From the NCBI GenBank assembly GCA_963715895.1, contig OY970284.1, positions 2,976,001 through 3,040,000 of the forward strand: a stretch of 64,000 bases of DNA, in the 5' to 3' direction. The notes below the pieces were generated by a model, which searched no databases, was not told the DNA's origin, and saw nothing but the letters and a program-made list of their open reading frames with translations. Every line of letters begins with the position of its first letter. The stretch's first letter is position 1. Below, piece after piece: positions 50,575 through 58,365 of this stretch. The position numbers were made by a program, and so were the translations under genes. The DNA is from JADGNZ01 sp963715895 (GTDB taxonomy: Bacteria > Acidobacteriota > Thermoanaerobaculia > Gp7-AA8).

Positions 50575-50750
50575 CGAGGCCGTCAAAGCAGTGGTGCTCG
50601 GTACGAGCCCGTTCCTGAGAGTGGTCCCGGAAGGCCGAAGTCGCCTTGGTGACGCGGCACGATTAGGAGTCGTGTTCGCGATCCCGTTTAGAAGAGTCAT
50701 TTGAGCTAGGTCTTCCGCTGCGGGTCCGCAAAATTTCATTTTGCGGAGGT
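50575..50750 (+). ncRNA. Candidate bridge RNA in the IS110 left end
   Basis: Three kinds of signal are seen. (1) 5' hairpin GCTCG-GTA-CGAGC at 50596-50608. (2) TCCTGAG at 50613-50619 equals the left target flank, and GCGGC at 50654-50658 is the reverse complement of the right flank GCCGC; between them AAGGC/GCCTT pairs. (3) TTAGAAG at 50688-50694 equals the element's right end (52118-52124), and CCGCT at 50715-50719 is the reverse complement of AGCGG at its left end. A last hairpin is at 50725-50747. This order (5' stem, target loop, donor loop) follows that known for IS621. RNA ends are estimates. Confidence 0.6.
50725..50747 (+). promoter_or_regulatory. Hairpin covering the transposase ribosome binding site
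   Basis: TCCGCAAAAT, loop TTC, ATTTTGCGGA: a perfect ten-pair stem. The 3' arm contains the first part of the GGAGG site (50745-50749), 7 bases before ATG 50757. It can block translation, so transposase production may be low when the RNA folds. Confidence 0.65.
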
Positions 50751-50756
50751 GTTGTC

Positions 50757-52121
50757 ATGGCAAAGCGACCTCGGGTCCTCCGGTCCAAACGCAAGATTAT
50801 CGGTGATCTGGTCGTAGTCAACCCGGATGCAGCAGGAATCGACGCCGGGTCGGAAGAGCACTGGGTGTCGGTTCCCGAAGATCGCAGCGATCAGCCGGTT
50901 CGCTCGTTCGGAACATTCACGGCCGATCTACATGCACTGGCCGACTGGCTGGTGGAATGCCGGATCACCACGGTGGCCATCGAAGCGACGGGGGTGTATT
51001 GGATTCCGCTATTCGAGATTTTGGAGGAGCGCGGTCTGAACCCGAAACTGGTCGACTCGCGAAGCATCGGCTCACGAAAAAAGAAGTCAGACGTGGTCGA
51101 CTGCCAGTGGCTCCGGCAACTGCACACGTATGGTCTGCTCAACGGAGCGTTCCGGCCAGGTGCAGACATGCTTCCGCTCCGGGCGTTGATGCGTCAGCGA
51201 GACATGCTGATCAGGTACGCCGCTGACCATATCCGGCACATTCAGAAAGCTCTCGATCTGATGAATGTGAAGCTTCACCTGGCCGTTTCCGACACGGTTG
51301 GCGTCACCGGACTGCGGATCATTCACGCGATCCTTTCCGGAAAACGTGATCCGATGGAACTGGCCGCATTACGCGAGCCGAGCTGCAAGAGCTCCGAGGA
51401 AACCTTCGTGAAGGCGTTGACAGGCAACTACCGCGCTGAGCATCTGTTCGCGCTCAAACAAGCGGTGGATCTGTTCACCACCTACCAGAACAAGATCAAA
51501 GAGTGCGATGCGCAGATAGAGGCTGCGCTCTCGAAGTTCGACAAAACGCCGGCCACGGCCAGTCTGACACCCAAGCCTGCAAAACGGCGTCGCAAGAACC
51601 AGCCTCACTTCGACGGACGGACCCTCCTGTTCGAAATCACCGGCATTGATCTCACGTCGGTTCCCTCGCTGGAAGCCTCCACGATCCTGACCATCATCTC
51701 CGAAACTGGGACGGACATGTCTGCCTGGTACAACGGCAAACACTTCGCAGCTTGGCTCAACCTCAGCCCGAACAATCGCATCACCGGCGGCAAACGAATC
51801 TTCAAAAACATGCCCGTGATCCGACCAAACCGCGCTGCTCAGGCCTTTCGAATAGCCGCTCAAACTCTCGAACGGGCTCAGTGTGCTCTCGGAGCATTCT
51901 TCCGCCGGGTCAGATCCCGGCTGGGCCGCTCAGGCGCTATCAAAGCAACCGCTCACAAGCTCGCCCTCATCTTCTACTCCATGCTCAAGAACAAAACCCA
52001 ATACCGCGAAGCGGGTGTCGACTACTACGAGGCTCGCTATCGCGAACGTCTCGTCAACTCCTTGAAGAAAAAGGCCGCCGAGTTCGGCTTCAACCTCACT
52101 CCGATTCAGGAGGTTCATTAG
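50757..52121 (+). CDS. IS110-family transposase/recombinase, full length
   Basis: 454 residues. RuvC-like DEDD residues: Asp in NPDAAGIDAGSEEHWVSVPED, Glu in VAIEATGVYWIPLFEIL and Asp pair in KKKSDVVDCQWLRQL. The C-terminal Transposase_20 part includes EITGIDLTSVPSLEASTIL, WLNLSPNNRITGGKRIF, RAAQAFRIAAQTL and KATAHKLALIFYSML. In comparable members the segment before GGK reads (I)SGG with the nucleophilic Ser; here it is ITGG, so the Ser appears replaced by Thr. That is from memory and needs alignment. The enzyme should work with the bridge RNA to recombine donor and target. Confidence 0.92.
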   Translation: MAKRPRVLRSKRKIIGDLVVVNPDAAGIDAGSEEHWVSVPEDRSDQPVRSFGTFTADLHALADWLVECRITTVAIEATGVYWIPLFEILEERGLNPKLVDSRSIGSRKKKSDVVDCQWLRQLHTYGLLNGAFRPGADMLPLRALMRQRDMLIRYAADHIRHIQKALDLMNVKLHLAVSDTVGVTGLRIIHAILSGKRDPMELAALREPSCKSSEETFVKALTGNYRAEHLFALKQAVDLFTTYQNKIKECDAQIEAALSKFDKTPATASLTPKPAKRRRKNQPHFDGRTLLFEITGIDLTSVPSLEASTILTIISETGTDMSAWYNGKHFAAWLNLSPNNRITGGKRIFKNMPVIRPNRAAQAFRIAAQTLERAQCALGAFFRRVRSRLGRSGAIKATAHKLALIFYSMLKNKTQYREAGVDYYEARYRERLVNSLKKKAAEFGFNLTPIQEVH

Positions 52122-52125
52122 AAGC

Positions 52126-52315
52126 CGCCGGAGCTGCGTAATCGCGGAGCGATTGCGCGGCGCAGGACGGTCGAAGGACCCCCCAATTGCTATCCCGGGC
52201 GGGGTGGGGGTTGTCGACTCTCCACCGCCCTGTCCGGGTTAACTGCCGGGGGTCCTTCGACCGTCCTCCGGCGCTCCGCCTGCGGCTACACGCCTCCGGC
52301 GGCTCAGGATGACGG
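52126..52315. repeat. Long intergenic palindrome interrupted by the IS110 element
   Basis: Left part CCGCCGGAG...GGACGGTCGAAGGACC (52126-52190) and right part GGTCCTTCGACCGTCC...CCTCCGGCGGCTCAGGATGAC (52251-52313) pair over most of their length, with an additional GC-rich inner stem. Before insertion the left arm began GTCATCCTGAG at 50497. This GTCATCCTGAG/GTCGAAGGAC family is widespread in soil acidobacterial genomes by my recollection. Confidence 0.88.
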
Positions 52316-52339
52316 CGTGGTGTTATGCAGCGTTGTGGC

Positions 52340-53371
52340 CTATTCGTCGAGCGCCCCATCGGGAAGCGCCACACGTTTTCCCTGAATCGCCGCAACGATG
52401 CGCGGGATGTGGACGTGGCACGTTTCGACGATCACCGTCACTTTGCGCGGCGGCGTTCCGGCGACGGCGGTGCCGGCGACGAAGACGCCGGGGATGTTGG
52501 TCTCCATCGTCTCGGGATCGTAGACGGGCTGGCGATCGTCGCCGCGCAGCTCGACGCCGAGCTGATCGAAGAGCATCGAATCCTGCCGGTAACCGGTGAG
52601 GAGGAGGACGAAATCGGCGTCGATCTCGAGAGGGGGAGCGTCGTCGCCGACCGGCGCCAGGAGTACGGTGCCATTCCCGATCTCGATCGGCGTTGTGCGG
52701 GGGAGGTAGCGGATGCGGCCGTCGCGAATGAGGGCGCGCACTTCCGGCAGGAGCCAGAACTTGACCACCTTCGGATCGAAATCGTCGCGCCGGTAGCTCA
52801 GCGTCACGTCGGCGCCGGCGCGCTGGCAGCGGACAGCCGCTTCGACCGACGAATTGCGTCCGCCGACGATGAGGAGCTTCTTCGCAAAGTACGTGTGCGG
52901 ATCGTGGAAGTAGTGGCTGACGTGCGGCAGCTCCTCGCCGGGGATGTCGAGCATGCGCGGCGCGTGAAAGGCGCCGATGGCCAGGATGACGTGCTCCACG
53001 CGATAGCGATGCTCACCATCCAGCGCACGCGTCACCAGCTCGAAGCCGCCACGGCGTAGCTGCGACGCCTGCGTCACACGCTCATACGAGCGCACCTGCA
53101 ATCCGAACTGCATCACCAGCGCACGAAGATAGGCGAGGTACTCCTCGCGCGTGATCTTCTGCTGCGTCGCCGTCTGGATCGGCACGCCGGCCAGGCCGAG
53201 GCGGTCGGAGCTCGAATGAAACAACATCTCGCTCGGATACCAGGCGATGGTCGCGCCGATCTGGCCGGCATCGATCTGGATGTAGTCGATCCCGAATTGT
53301 TTGAACGCCACCGCCAGCTCCAGGCCGATGGGACCTGCGCCGATGATGGCGACGTCGTGTGTTTCGGTCAT
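52340..53371 (-). CDS. YpdA-family NAD(P)/FAD-dependent oxidoreductase
   Basis: 343 residues. FAD site DVAIIGAGPIGLELAVAFKQFG, NADPH site LLIVGGRNSSVEAAVRCQRAGADVTLSYRRDDF, and end VFVAGTAVAGTPPRKVTVIVETCHVHIPRI. No CxxC is present in the middle, as in YpdA (bacillithiol disulfide reductase) rather than thioredoxin reductase. The YPSEMLFHSSSDRLGLAG block is typical of YpdA. Whether this organism makes bacillithiol is not shown by the window. Cytoplasmic. It lies 3 bp after the TerB gene on the same strand, so they are one unit. Confidence 0.88.
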   Translation of the reverse strand: MTETHDVAIIGAGPIGLELAVAFKQFGIDYIQIDAGQIGATIAWYPSEMLFHSSSDRLGLAGVPIQTATQQKITREEYLAYLRALVMQFGLQVRSYERVTQASQLRRGGFELVTRALDGEHRYRVEHVILAIGAFHAPRMLDIPGEELPHVSHYFHDPHTYFAKKLLIVGGRNSSVEAAVRCQRAGADVTLSYRRDDFDPKVVKFWLLPEVRALIRDGRIRYLPRTTPIEIGNGTVLLAPVGDDAPPLEIDADFVLLLTGYRQDSMLFDQLGVELRGDDRQPVYDPETMETNIPGVFVAGTAVAGTPPRKVTVIVETCHVHIPRIVAAIQGKRVALPDGALDE

Positions 53372-53374
53372 GGC

Positions 53375-53845
53375 TTACGAAGTCGCCAGCCCCAACTCCT
53401 GCAGCACGGTCACCTTCGCATCGATCATCACGTGATGTTCGAGTCCCAGCAGGTCGGCCAGCTTGCGGACGAGATAGTTCTCATACTCGCTCAGCCGTCC
53501 GTCGGCGTAGGCCATCCGCCACATCGTCTTCACGATCTCGATGCGGTCGTTGAGCGGGGAGTTGCGGCGGATGAAATGCGTCAGCGCGAAATGGTCGATG
53601 GTTTGGGCGCGGATCTCGGCCGCGGCCTTGACCAGCTCCTGCGCCATCGTGTCGTCGAGGGCGAAGGCGCGCTTGAGGTAGGAGAGGAGATCGTCGTCCT
53701 CTTCGCGCGTCAGTGTGCCGTCGGCGTAGCCGATGTCGAGCAGCACCGCGGCCGTGGCCAGCCGCAGCGGGTCCTGCTGTTGCGGCGGCCGGTCGCCGTT
53801 GAGGACGCCGCCTTTGAATCGCTGCATCAGTTTTGCGAAGCTCAT
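53375..53845 (-). CDS. TerB-family protein
   Basis: 156 residues from ATG 53845 (MSFAKLMQRFKGG). Helical repeat: RLATAAVLLDIGYADGTLTREEDDDLLSYLKRAFAL and RIEIVKTMWRMAYADGRLSEYENYLVRKLADLLGL, with the paired acidic YADG motifs of the TerB (tellurite-resistance/Ca-binding) domain. The family acts in stress response with unknown partner. It precedes the YpdA-like gene by 3 bp. Divergent from the gene at 53878. Confidence 0.88.
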   Translation of the reverse strand: MSFAKLMQRFKGGVLNGDRPPQQQDPLRLATAAVLLDIGYADGTLTREEDDDLLSYLKRAFALDDTMAQELVKAAAEIRAQTIDHFALTHFIRRNSPLNDRIEIVKTMWRMAYADGRLSEYENYLVRKLADLLGLEHHVMIDAKVTVLQELGLATS

Positions 53846-53877
53846 GGGATGATCAATCCGAAAAACGGGAGCATATC

Positions 53878-54357
53878 GTGCCACGAATCGACATGAATCA
53901 ACTCGACGATCAGGCCCGCACCTGGCTGTTCGGCATCTCACCGTCCCTCGATGAAAATAAGAGTCAGCGCCTGCTGGCCACGGTCGACCAGTTTCTCGAC
54001 GAGTGGGCCGCGCACGGGACGCCGGTGACCTCGGCGCGCGATCTGCTGCTCGGCAGTTTCCTGGCAATCGCCGTCGATGAGCGGAGCGAAACGTCGGGCT
54101 GCTCCATCGACCGGATGTTCGGGCTCCTCCGCCAGTTCGAGCGCGACCTCGGCGTCTCCATTCTCGACGCCAACCGCGTCTTCGTCCGACACACCGACGG
54201 CCGCGTGGAAGCGCTCAGCCGCGCTGCGTTCCGCGACCGCGGCGATATTCACACGACCGTCTTCGACACCACCGTCGAACGCCTGGCCGAGATCCGCAGC
54301 GGTCACTGGATCCGCAAGGCGCAGGACGCCTGGCCGGGGAAACTGTTGACCGCGTGA
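53878..54357 (+). CDS. Conserved hypothetical, 'ABC transporter ATPase'-labelled small family
   Basis: 159 residues with GTG start at 53878 and GGGAG eight bases before it; ATG 53893 is the alternative. MNQLDDQARTWLFGISPSLDENKSQRLLATVDQFLDEWAAHGTPV and GCSIDRMFGLLRQFERDLGVSILDANRVFVR are conserved in a family found in Bacteroidota and Acidobacteriota. It lacks Walker motifs, so the common 'ATPase' label is wrong. Function unknown. It shares a 32-bp divergent promoter region with TerB. Confidence 0.75.
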   Translation: MPRIDMNQLDDQARTWLFGISPSLDENKSQRLLATVDQFLDEWAAHGTPVTSARDLLLGSFLAIAVDERSETSGCSIDRMFGLLRQFERDLGVSILDANRVFVRHTDGRVEALSRAAFRDRGDIHTTVFDTTVERLAEIRSGHWIRKAQDAWPGKLLTA

Positions 54358-54369
54358 ATCTGGCGCTTC

Positions 54370-54455
54370 GCGCGTTGTCGGTTATCGGTTGTCGGTTGGT
54401 TTCGTCGCTCTGTCCAAAATCGGACAACCGATCACCGATCACCGATAACCCGTGA
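54370..54455. repeat. Intergenic inverted repeat, GGTTATCGGTTGTC family, second copy
   Basis: CGCGTTGTCGGTTATCGGTTG is paired with CAACCGATCACCGAT and CACCGATAACCCGTGACGCG. Same family as 39482-39566. Between convergent genes (53878-54357 and TreZ), possibly acting as bidirectional terminator. Confidence 0.85.
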
Positions 54456-54459
54456 CGCG

Positions 54460-56229
54460 CTAACGAAGCACGATCGCGATCGCACCTGGGATCCGCCACG
54501 CTTCCCTGATTTCGATTGCTTCGCTGTCGCTGCTCGACCACCGCAACTCCCAATCGTGTCCACTCGGCGGAGCGAGCAACGGTTCGTCGATGACATCGAG
54601 CCGGAGCTCGTCGCCGAGGTTGACGATGAGCAAGCGCTCCGCGTAGCGCAGGACGAAGGCCCGATCGCCGATCACCGCGCCGCGAACGGTGCCGGTCATC
54701 TCCCTTCGCAAGCGCAGCAGATCGCGATGCATGGCTACAATGTCCGCGTTTTTCTGACGTTCGCGGTGATCGAGCTTGCATTGCTCGAATGTCTCGATCG
54801 CGTCAGGACGCGCGAAGCGTCCGCCGGCAAGTGACGGGAACTGTTCGAGGAATTCGCGACGCCCTTTCGCCACCGCCTCGGCGAGCTCCGGCTTGTGGTC
54901 GGCGAAGTAGAGGAACGGCGACGACGATCCGAACTCCTGTCCCTGAAACAGCATCGGCGTATTCGGCCCGAGAAGCAGTAGCGCGGTCAGCGCACGATAG
55001 CGGCCGGGAGTGGTCAGAAATTGCAGTCGCTCGCCGTGCGCGGAGTTGGCGATCTGATCGTGGTTCTGGAGAAAGCAGACCAGACTCTCCGGCGGAAGGT
55101 GGATCGACGATGTGCCGCGGGGAGTCTTCTGCCAGCTGTAGTACTGGCCCTGATAGAGAAAGCCGAACTGCGCCATCGAGACGAGCTCCTGGGGCGTGCC
55201 ACGATAGTCGGTGTAGTAGGCCTCGCGGAATCCCGTGGCCGCGACCATGGCCGCGTGATGCCAGTCGTCGTTCCAGAGGGCGTCGAGGCCGTAGCTGTCG
55301 ATCAGTTTCACATCCTGCGGCTCGTTCTCGGCGACGATGAAGATCGGTCTGCCGTTGGCCGCCTCCCGGGCGCGCCGTGCGATGAGCGTCAGGACGTGCT
55401 CCTCCGAGGCGTCGTCGATCGACTGGGTGGCATCGAGGCGCAGACCGTCGAGGTGAAACTCGTCGATCCAGTAGGCGGCGTTCTCGGCGAAGAATTCGCG
55501 CACGCCATCTGAGCCGTCGTCATCGAAGTTGATCGAATCGCCCCAGTCGTTCACGTACTTTTTCGTGAAGTACGACGCTGTGAACTGGCGCTGGTAGCAG
55601 CCGTCGGGACCGAGGTGGTTGTAGACGACGTCGAGGATCACGCCGAGGCCGCGGGCGTGCGCGGCATCGACGAAGGCGCGGAAGTCGTCGGGCGTGCCGT
55701 AGATGTGTGCCGGCGCCCAGAGGTCGACGCCGTCGTACCCCCAGCCGAAGCGGCCGGGAAACTCATGAACCGGCATGACCTCGAGAAGATTGATGCCGAT
55801 CTCACGCAGCGCTTCGAGATGCTCGATCGCCGCGCGCCAGGTGCCTTCGGGCGTGAACGTCCCGATGTGCATCTCATAGATCGCCAGGCCGCGCGGATCG
55901 ACGCCGGACCATGCGTCATCGCGCCATTCGTACGACTCCGGGTCGACGACCGCGGAGTGGCCATGCGGTCCGTCGGGCTGAAATCGTGAGGCGGGATCGG
56001 GATAGGTTGCCTGATCATCGTCAAGGCGGAAGCGATAGGGGGTTCCGGCTACTGCCGTTGTAATCAGACTGCGGAAGTGACCATCGGGCTCGCGCTCGAG
56101 CGGATGATCGGAATCACCGATGACGACACTGACCGCGCGATGGTCAGGAGCCCAGACGCGGAAGTCTGTACCGGCCGGAGTCAGTTCGGCGCCGACGGCG
56201 CGCTTCCTTATGATCATCGTGGGGAGCAC
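54460..56229 (-). CDS. treZ: Malto-oligosyltrehalose trehalohydrolase
   Basis: 589 residues. N-terminal beta-domain VGAELTPAGTDFRVWAPDHRAVSVV (about 12-100), then GH13 catalytic region: DVVYNHLG, catalytic Asp in DGLRLDATQSIDD, Glu in IFIVAENEPQ and Asp in LQNHDQIANSAHGERL. This enzyme releases trehalose from maltooligosyltrehalose; TreY, its partner, is not in the window. Start ATG 56229 or 56217 (MIIRKRAVGAEL). Trehalose is an osmo- and desiccation protectant. Divergent from the acyl-CoA synthetase with 37 bp between. Confidence 0.93.
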   Translation of the reverse strand: MLPTMIIRKRAVGAELTPAGTDFRVWAPDHRAVSVVIGDSDHPLEREPDGHFRSLITTAVAGTPYRFRLDDDQATYPDPASRFQPDGPHGHSAVVDPESYEWRDDAWSGVDPRGLAIYEMHIGTFTPEGTWRAAIEHLEALREIGINLLEVMPVHEFPGRFGWGYDGVDLWAPAHIYGTPDDFRAFVDAAHARGLGVILDVVYNHLGPDGCYQRQFTASYFTKKYVNDWGDSINFDDDGSDGVREFFAENAAYWIDEFHLDGLRLDATQSIDDASEEHVLTLIARRAREAANGRPIFIVAENEPQDVKLIDSYGLDALWNDDWHHAAMVAATGFREAYYTDYRGTPQELVSMAQFGFLYQGQYYSWQKTPRGTSSIHLPPESLVCFLQNHDQIANSAHGERLQFLTTPGRYRALTALLLLGPNTPMLFQGQEFGSSSPFLYFADHKPELAEAVAKGRREFLEQFPSLAGGRFARPDAIETFEQCKLDHRERQKNADIVAMHRDLLRLRREMTGTVRGAVIGDRAFVLRYAERLLIVNLGDELRLDVIDEPLLAPPSGHDWELRWSSSDSEAIEIREAWRIPGAIAIVLR

Positions 56230-56266
56230 GACTGCAAGCAGCGTGCGACGTACGTATGATCATTCC

Positions 56267-57649
56267 GTGAACCTCCTCCATCTCTTCGACCTCTCGCTCG
56301 TTATGCGTCACGACGAAGTTGCGCTCGAGTGGCAAGGCGCCGCGTTCACATTCGGCGAGATCGAGCGCCGCAGCAACCGTGTCGCCCACGCGCTTCGCGC
56401 CCGCGGTCTGGCGAAGGGCGACCGTCTCTGCGTCTACCTCGGCAACCGCATCGAGTTGATCGACATCTATCTCGCATGCGTGAAGCTCGGCGTGATCTTC
56501 GTTCCCGTCAACATCCTCTACCGGGAGCGTGAGATCGCCCACATCACCGGCGACGCCGAGCCGCGGTGGATGATCACCGAGGCCGAGCTGCCGCAACTCG
56601 GTTCCGATCGCGACGATCGTCCGATCGAAGATCTCGATGGCGATACGCCGGCGGCGATCATCTACACCTCGGGCACCACGGGCGCGTCGAAAGGAGCGGT
56701 GCTGACGCACAACAACTTCGCCGCCAATGCCGCCAACCTGTCGATGATGTGGCAGATCAGCGACCGCGATCGTTTCCTCCTGGCGCTCCCGCTCTTCCAC
56801 ATCCACGCCCTCGGCAACGGCCTCCACTGCTGGCTGGCCAGCGGCTGCCGGATGCGCCTGCTGGAGCGCTTCGATCACCGCACGGCGCTCGACGAGCTTC
56901 GCGACTTTCGTCCGACGCTCTTCTTCGGCGTGCCGACGGTCTACGTCCGCCTGCTCGATACGCCCCCCGAGGCCGCGCGCGAGATCGGTGCGGCGATGCG
57001 TCTCTTCGTCTCCGGCTCCGCGCCGTTGCCGGTGCAGGTCTTCGAGCGCTTCCGCGAGCTCTTCAACCACACCATTCTGGAGCGCTACGGGATGACGGAG
57101 ACGTTCATGAACATGAGCAATCCCTACGCCGGCGAACGCCGCGCCGGAACGGTCGGCTTTCCGCTGCCGGGAATCTCGGTGCGCATCGAGGACGGCGAGC
57201 TTTTCGTCCGCGGCCCGAACGTCTTCGCCGGCTACTGGCGCCGTCCCGACGTCACCGCCGCTGCCTTCACCGACGGCTGGTTCCGCACCGGCGATCTGGC
57301 CACGCGCTCCGACGACGGCTACTACACGCTCCTCGGCCGCAAGTCCGACCTCATCATTTCTGCTGGCTTCAACATCTACCCCCGCGAGATCGAAGAGCTC
57401 CTGCTCGAACAACCCGGCGTCACCGAGGCCGCGGTGGTCGGGGAGCCTGACGACGTACGCGGCGAGGTGCCGGTAGCGTTCATCGTCGCCACGGATTTCG
57501 ATCCTGACGCACTCGAACGCTGCTGCCGCGAGCAACTGGCATCGTTCAAGGTCCCGCGGAGGTTCGTACAGGTGGAGTCGATCCCGAGGACGGTATTGGG
57601 GAAAGTGCAGAAGCACCTCCTGGGACCGCGGGCGTCTCGCCCGCGTTAG
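56267..57649 (+). CDS. AMP-forming acyl-CoA synthetase, MatB-like
   Basis: 460 residues from GTG 56267 (VNLLHLFDLSLV). The P-loop-like motif is IIYTSGTTGASKGAVLTHNN; later ERYGMTET, DGWFRTGDLATR and the C-terminal Lys in TVLGKVQKH. PVNILYREREIAHITGDAEPRW suits malonyl-CoA synthetase-like enzymes, so malonate or short-chain acid is likely. Length is short for fatty acyl-CoA synthetases (500+), as for MatB. Ends 4 bp within the antitoxin remnant on the other strand. Confidence 0.88.
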   Translation: MNLLHLFDLSLVMRHDEVALEWQGAAFTFGEIERRSNRVAHALRARGLAKGDRLCVYLGNRIELIDIYLACVKLGVIFVPVNILYREREIAHITGDAEPRWMITEAELPQLGSDRDDRPIEDLDGDTPAAIIYTSGTTGASKGAVLTHNNFAANAANLSMMWQISDRDRFLLALPLFHIHALGNGLHCWLASGCRMRLLERFDHRTALDELRDFRPTLFFGVPTVYVRLLDTPPEAAREIGAAMRLFVSGSAPLPVQVFERFRELFNHTILERYGMTETFMNMSNPYAGERRAGTVGFPLPGISVRIEDGELFVRGPNVFAGYWRRPDVTAAAFTDGWFRTGDLATRSDDGYYTLLGRKSDLIISAGFNIYPREIEELLLEQPGVTEAAVVGEPDDVRGEVPVAFIVATDFDPDALERCCREQLASFKVPRRFVQVESIPRTVLGKVQKHLLGPRASRPR

Positions 57650-57900
57650 CGGCGAAAACGCGGCCAATCGAGTCTCACCGCCCGAAGATATCGCGCTCGA
57701 TCCGTTGCCGCACATACGTTCCAGTCAGATGACACATTCGTTCCGGCATCCGATGACACGCAACGGCGCTCAACCTCTTCCGCCCATGCTTCGCTGATGA
57801 CCTGATCATCTCCAGAGTCGAGGCTCTCGAGTAATGGCTCTGCGTGATCGGATTCAGGCAGTTCAAGCGCTTGGGCCAGTAATCTTTCGCTGTCTTTCAT
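57646..57900 (-). CDS. Degenerate addiction-module antitoxin (TIGR02574-like)
   Basis: 84 residues. ERLLAQALELPESDHAEPLLESLDSGDDQVISEAWAEEVERR matches the start of putative addiction-module antitoxins (usually 70-80 residues, LP..ER..LA..LL.SL). After the RRC the usual ending is lost, and the tail is unrelated. The partner RelE-like toxin is not seen downstream. Likely a relic. Whether it is translated is doubtful. Confidence 0.55.
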   Translation of the reverse strand: MKDSERLLAQALELPESDHAEPLLESLDSGDDQVISEAWAEEVERRCVSSDAGTNVSSDWNVCAATDRARYLRAVRLDWPRFRR

Positions 57901-58108
57901 GGCTGGAACACTCTAGCGCGGCAAGTGACTCAAATGAGTCCTAGCTGCGTGCAAGCTTCTGCTTCATCGAGAGTTACGAGCGTCATCGTGCCGCCATTGC
58001 GCGGGCGCCAGCTCGATGGCGTTAGCGCGCATCTCTCACACGCTGAGTGGAATCGCCGGCACCCTGTTGCCTCAGAAGCCCTTCTTCAGACGCGCGGCTG
58101 CGCCGCTG

Positions 58109-58132
58109 GGCACAGACAAGAGTGTCCGTGCC
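58109..58132. repeat. Dispersed palindrome family 1, copy C
   Basis: GGCACAGACA-AGAG-TGTCCGTGCC, with one mismatch (T to C) in the right arm compared with other copies. Confidence 0.88.
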
Positions 58133-58324
58133 AAACCACATTGTCGCGGAACTACTGTGATCATCGGTGAGCCCTATGCGTCGCTCGACCGAGGCGACGC
58201 GGCCGCACTGCAGGCTCCTCGTGTGCGAAGCGATCAGCGATGAGCCATTCGCCGACCTTGCCGCGGGCCCCGGCGCGACGAGCAGGCGGGGAACCCAGCG
58301 GACCTTTCGGTCAGCACACGACTT

Positions 58325-58352
58325 GGGCGGCATGCTCGCGAGCATGCCGCCC
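58325..58352. repeat. 28-bp perfect palindrome
   Basis: GGGCGGCATGCTCG followed by CGAGCATGCCGCCC. It lies 13 bp beyond the stop of the beta-propeller-like gene (minus strand) and may stop its transcription, but lacks a T-run on that strand. Confidence 0.85.
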
Positions 58353-58365
58353 GATGTAGTCGCAA

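Larger units (their letters stand above)
50507..52125 (+). mobile_element. Complete IS110-family element, about 1.62 kb, inserted in a palindrome
   Basis: The flanks GTCATCCTGAG (left, 50497-50507) and CCGCCGGAG (right, from 52126) are continuous in the matching arm of the long hairpin that follows (reverse complement of 52247-52315). That defines the boundaries, with a 2-3-base core AG or AGC shared by both ends. There is a long left non-coding end (about 250 nt) and only about four bases after the transposase stop, as in IS110-group elements. No terminal inverted repeats and no target duplication, as expected. Confidence 0.85.
57901..58365. other. Gene-poor stretch with repeats
   Basis: 465 bp with no supported gene. 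It contains the family-1 palindrome copy C (58109-58132) and a 28-bp perfect palindrome (58325-58352). Open frames here are short and have no recognisable motif. Confidence 0.6.

Noticed and set aside
57925..58243. Short open frames between the acyl-CoA synthetase and propeller genes
   Set aside because: They run through palindrome copy C (GTDKSVRAK-type reading) and have no motifs or start signals.
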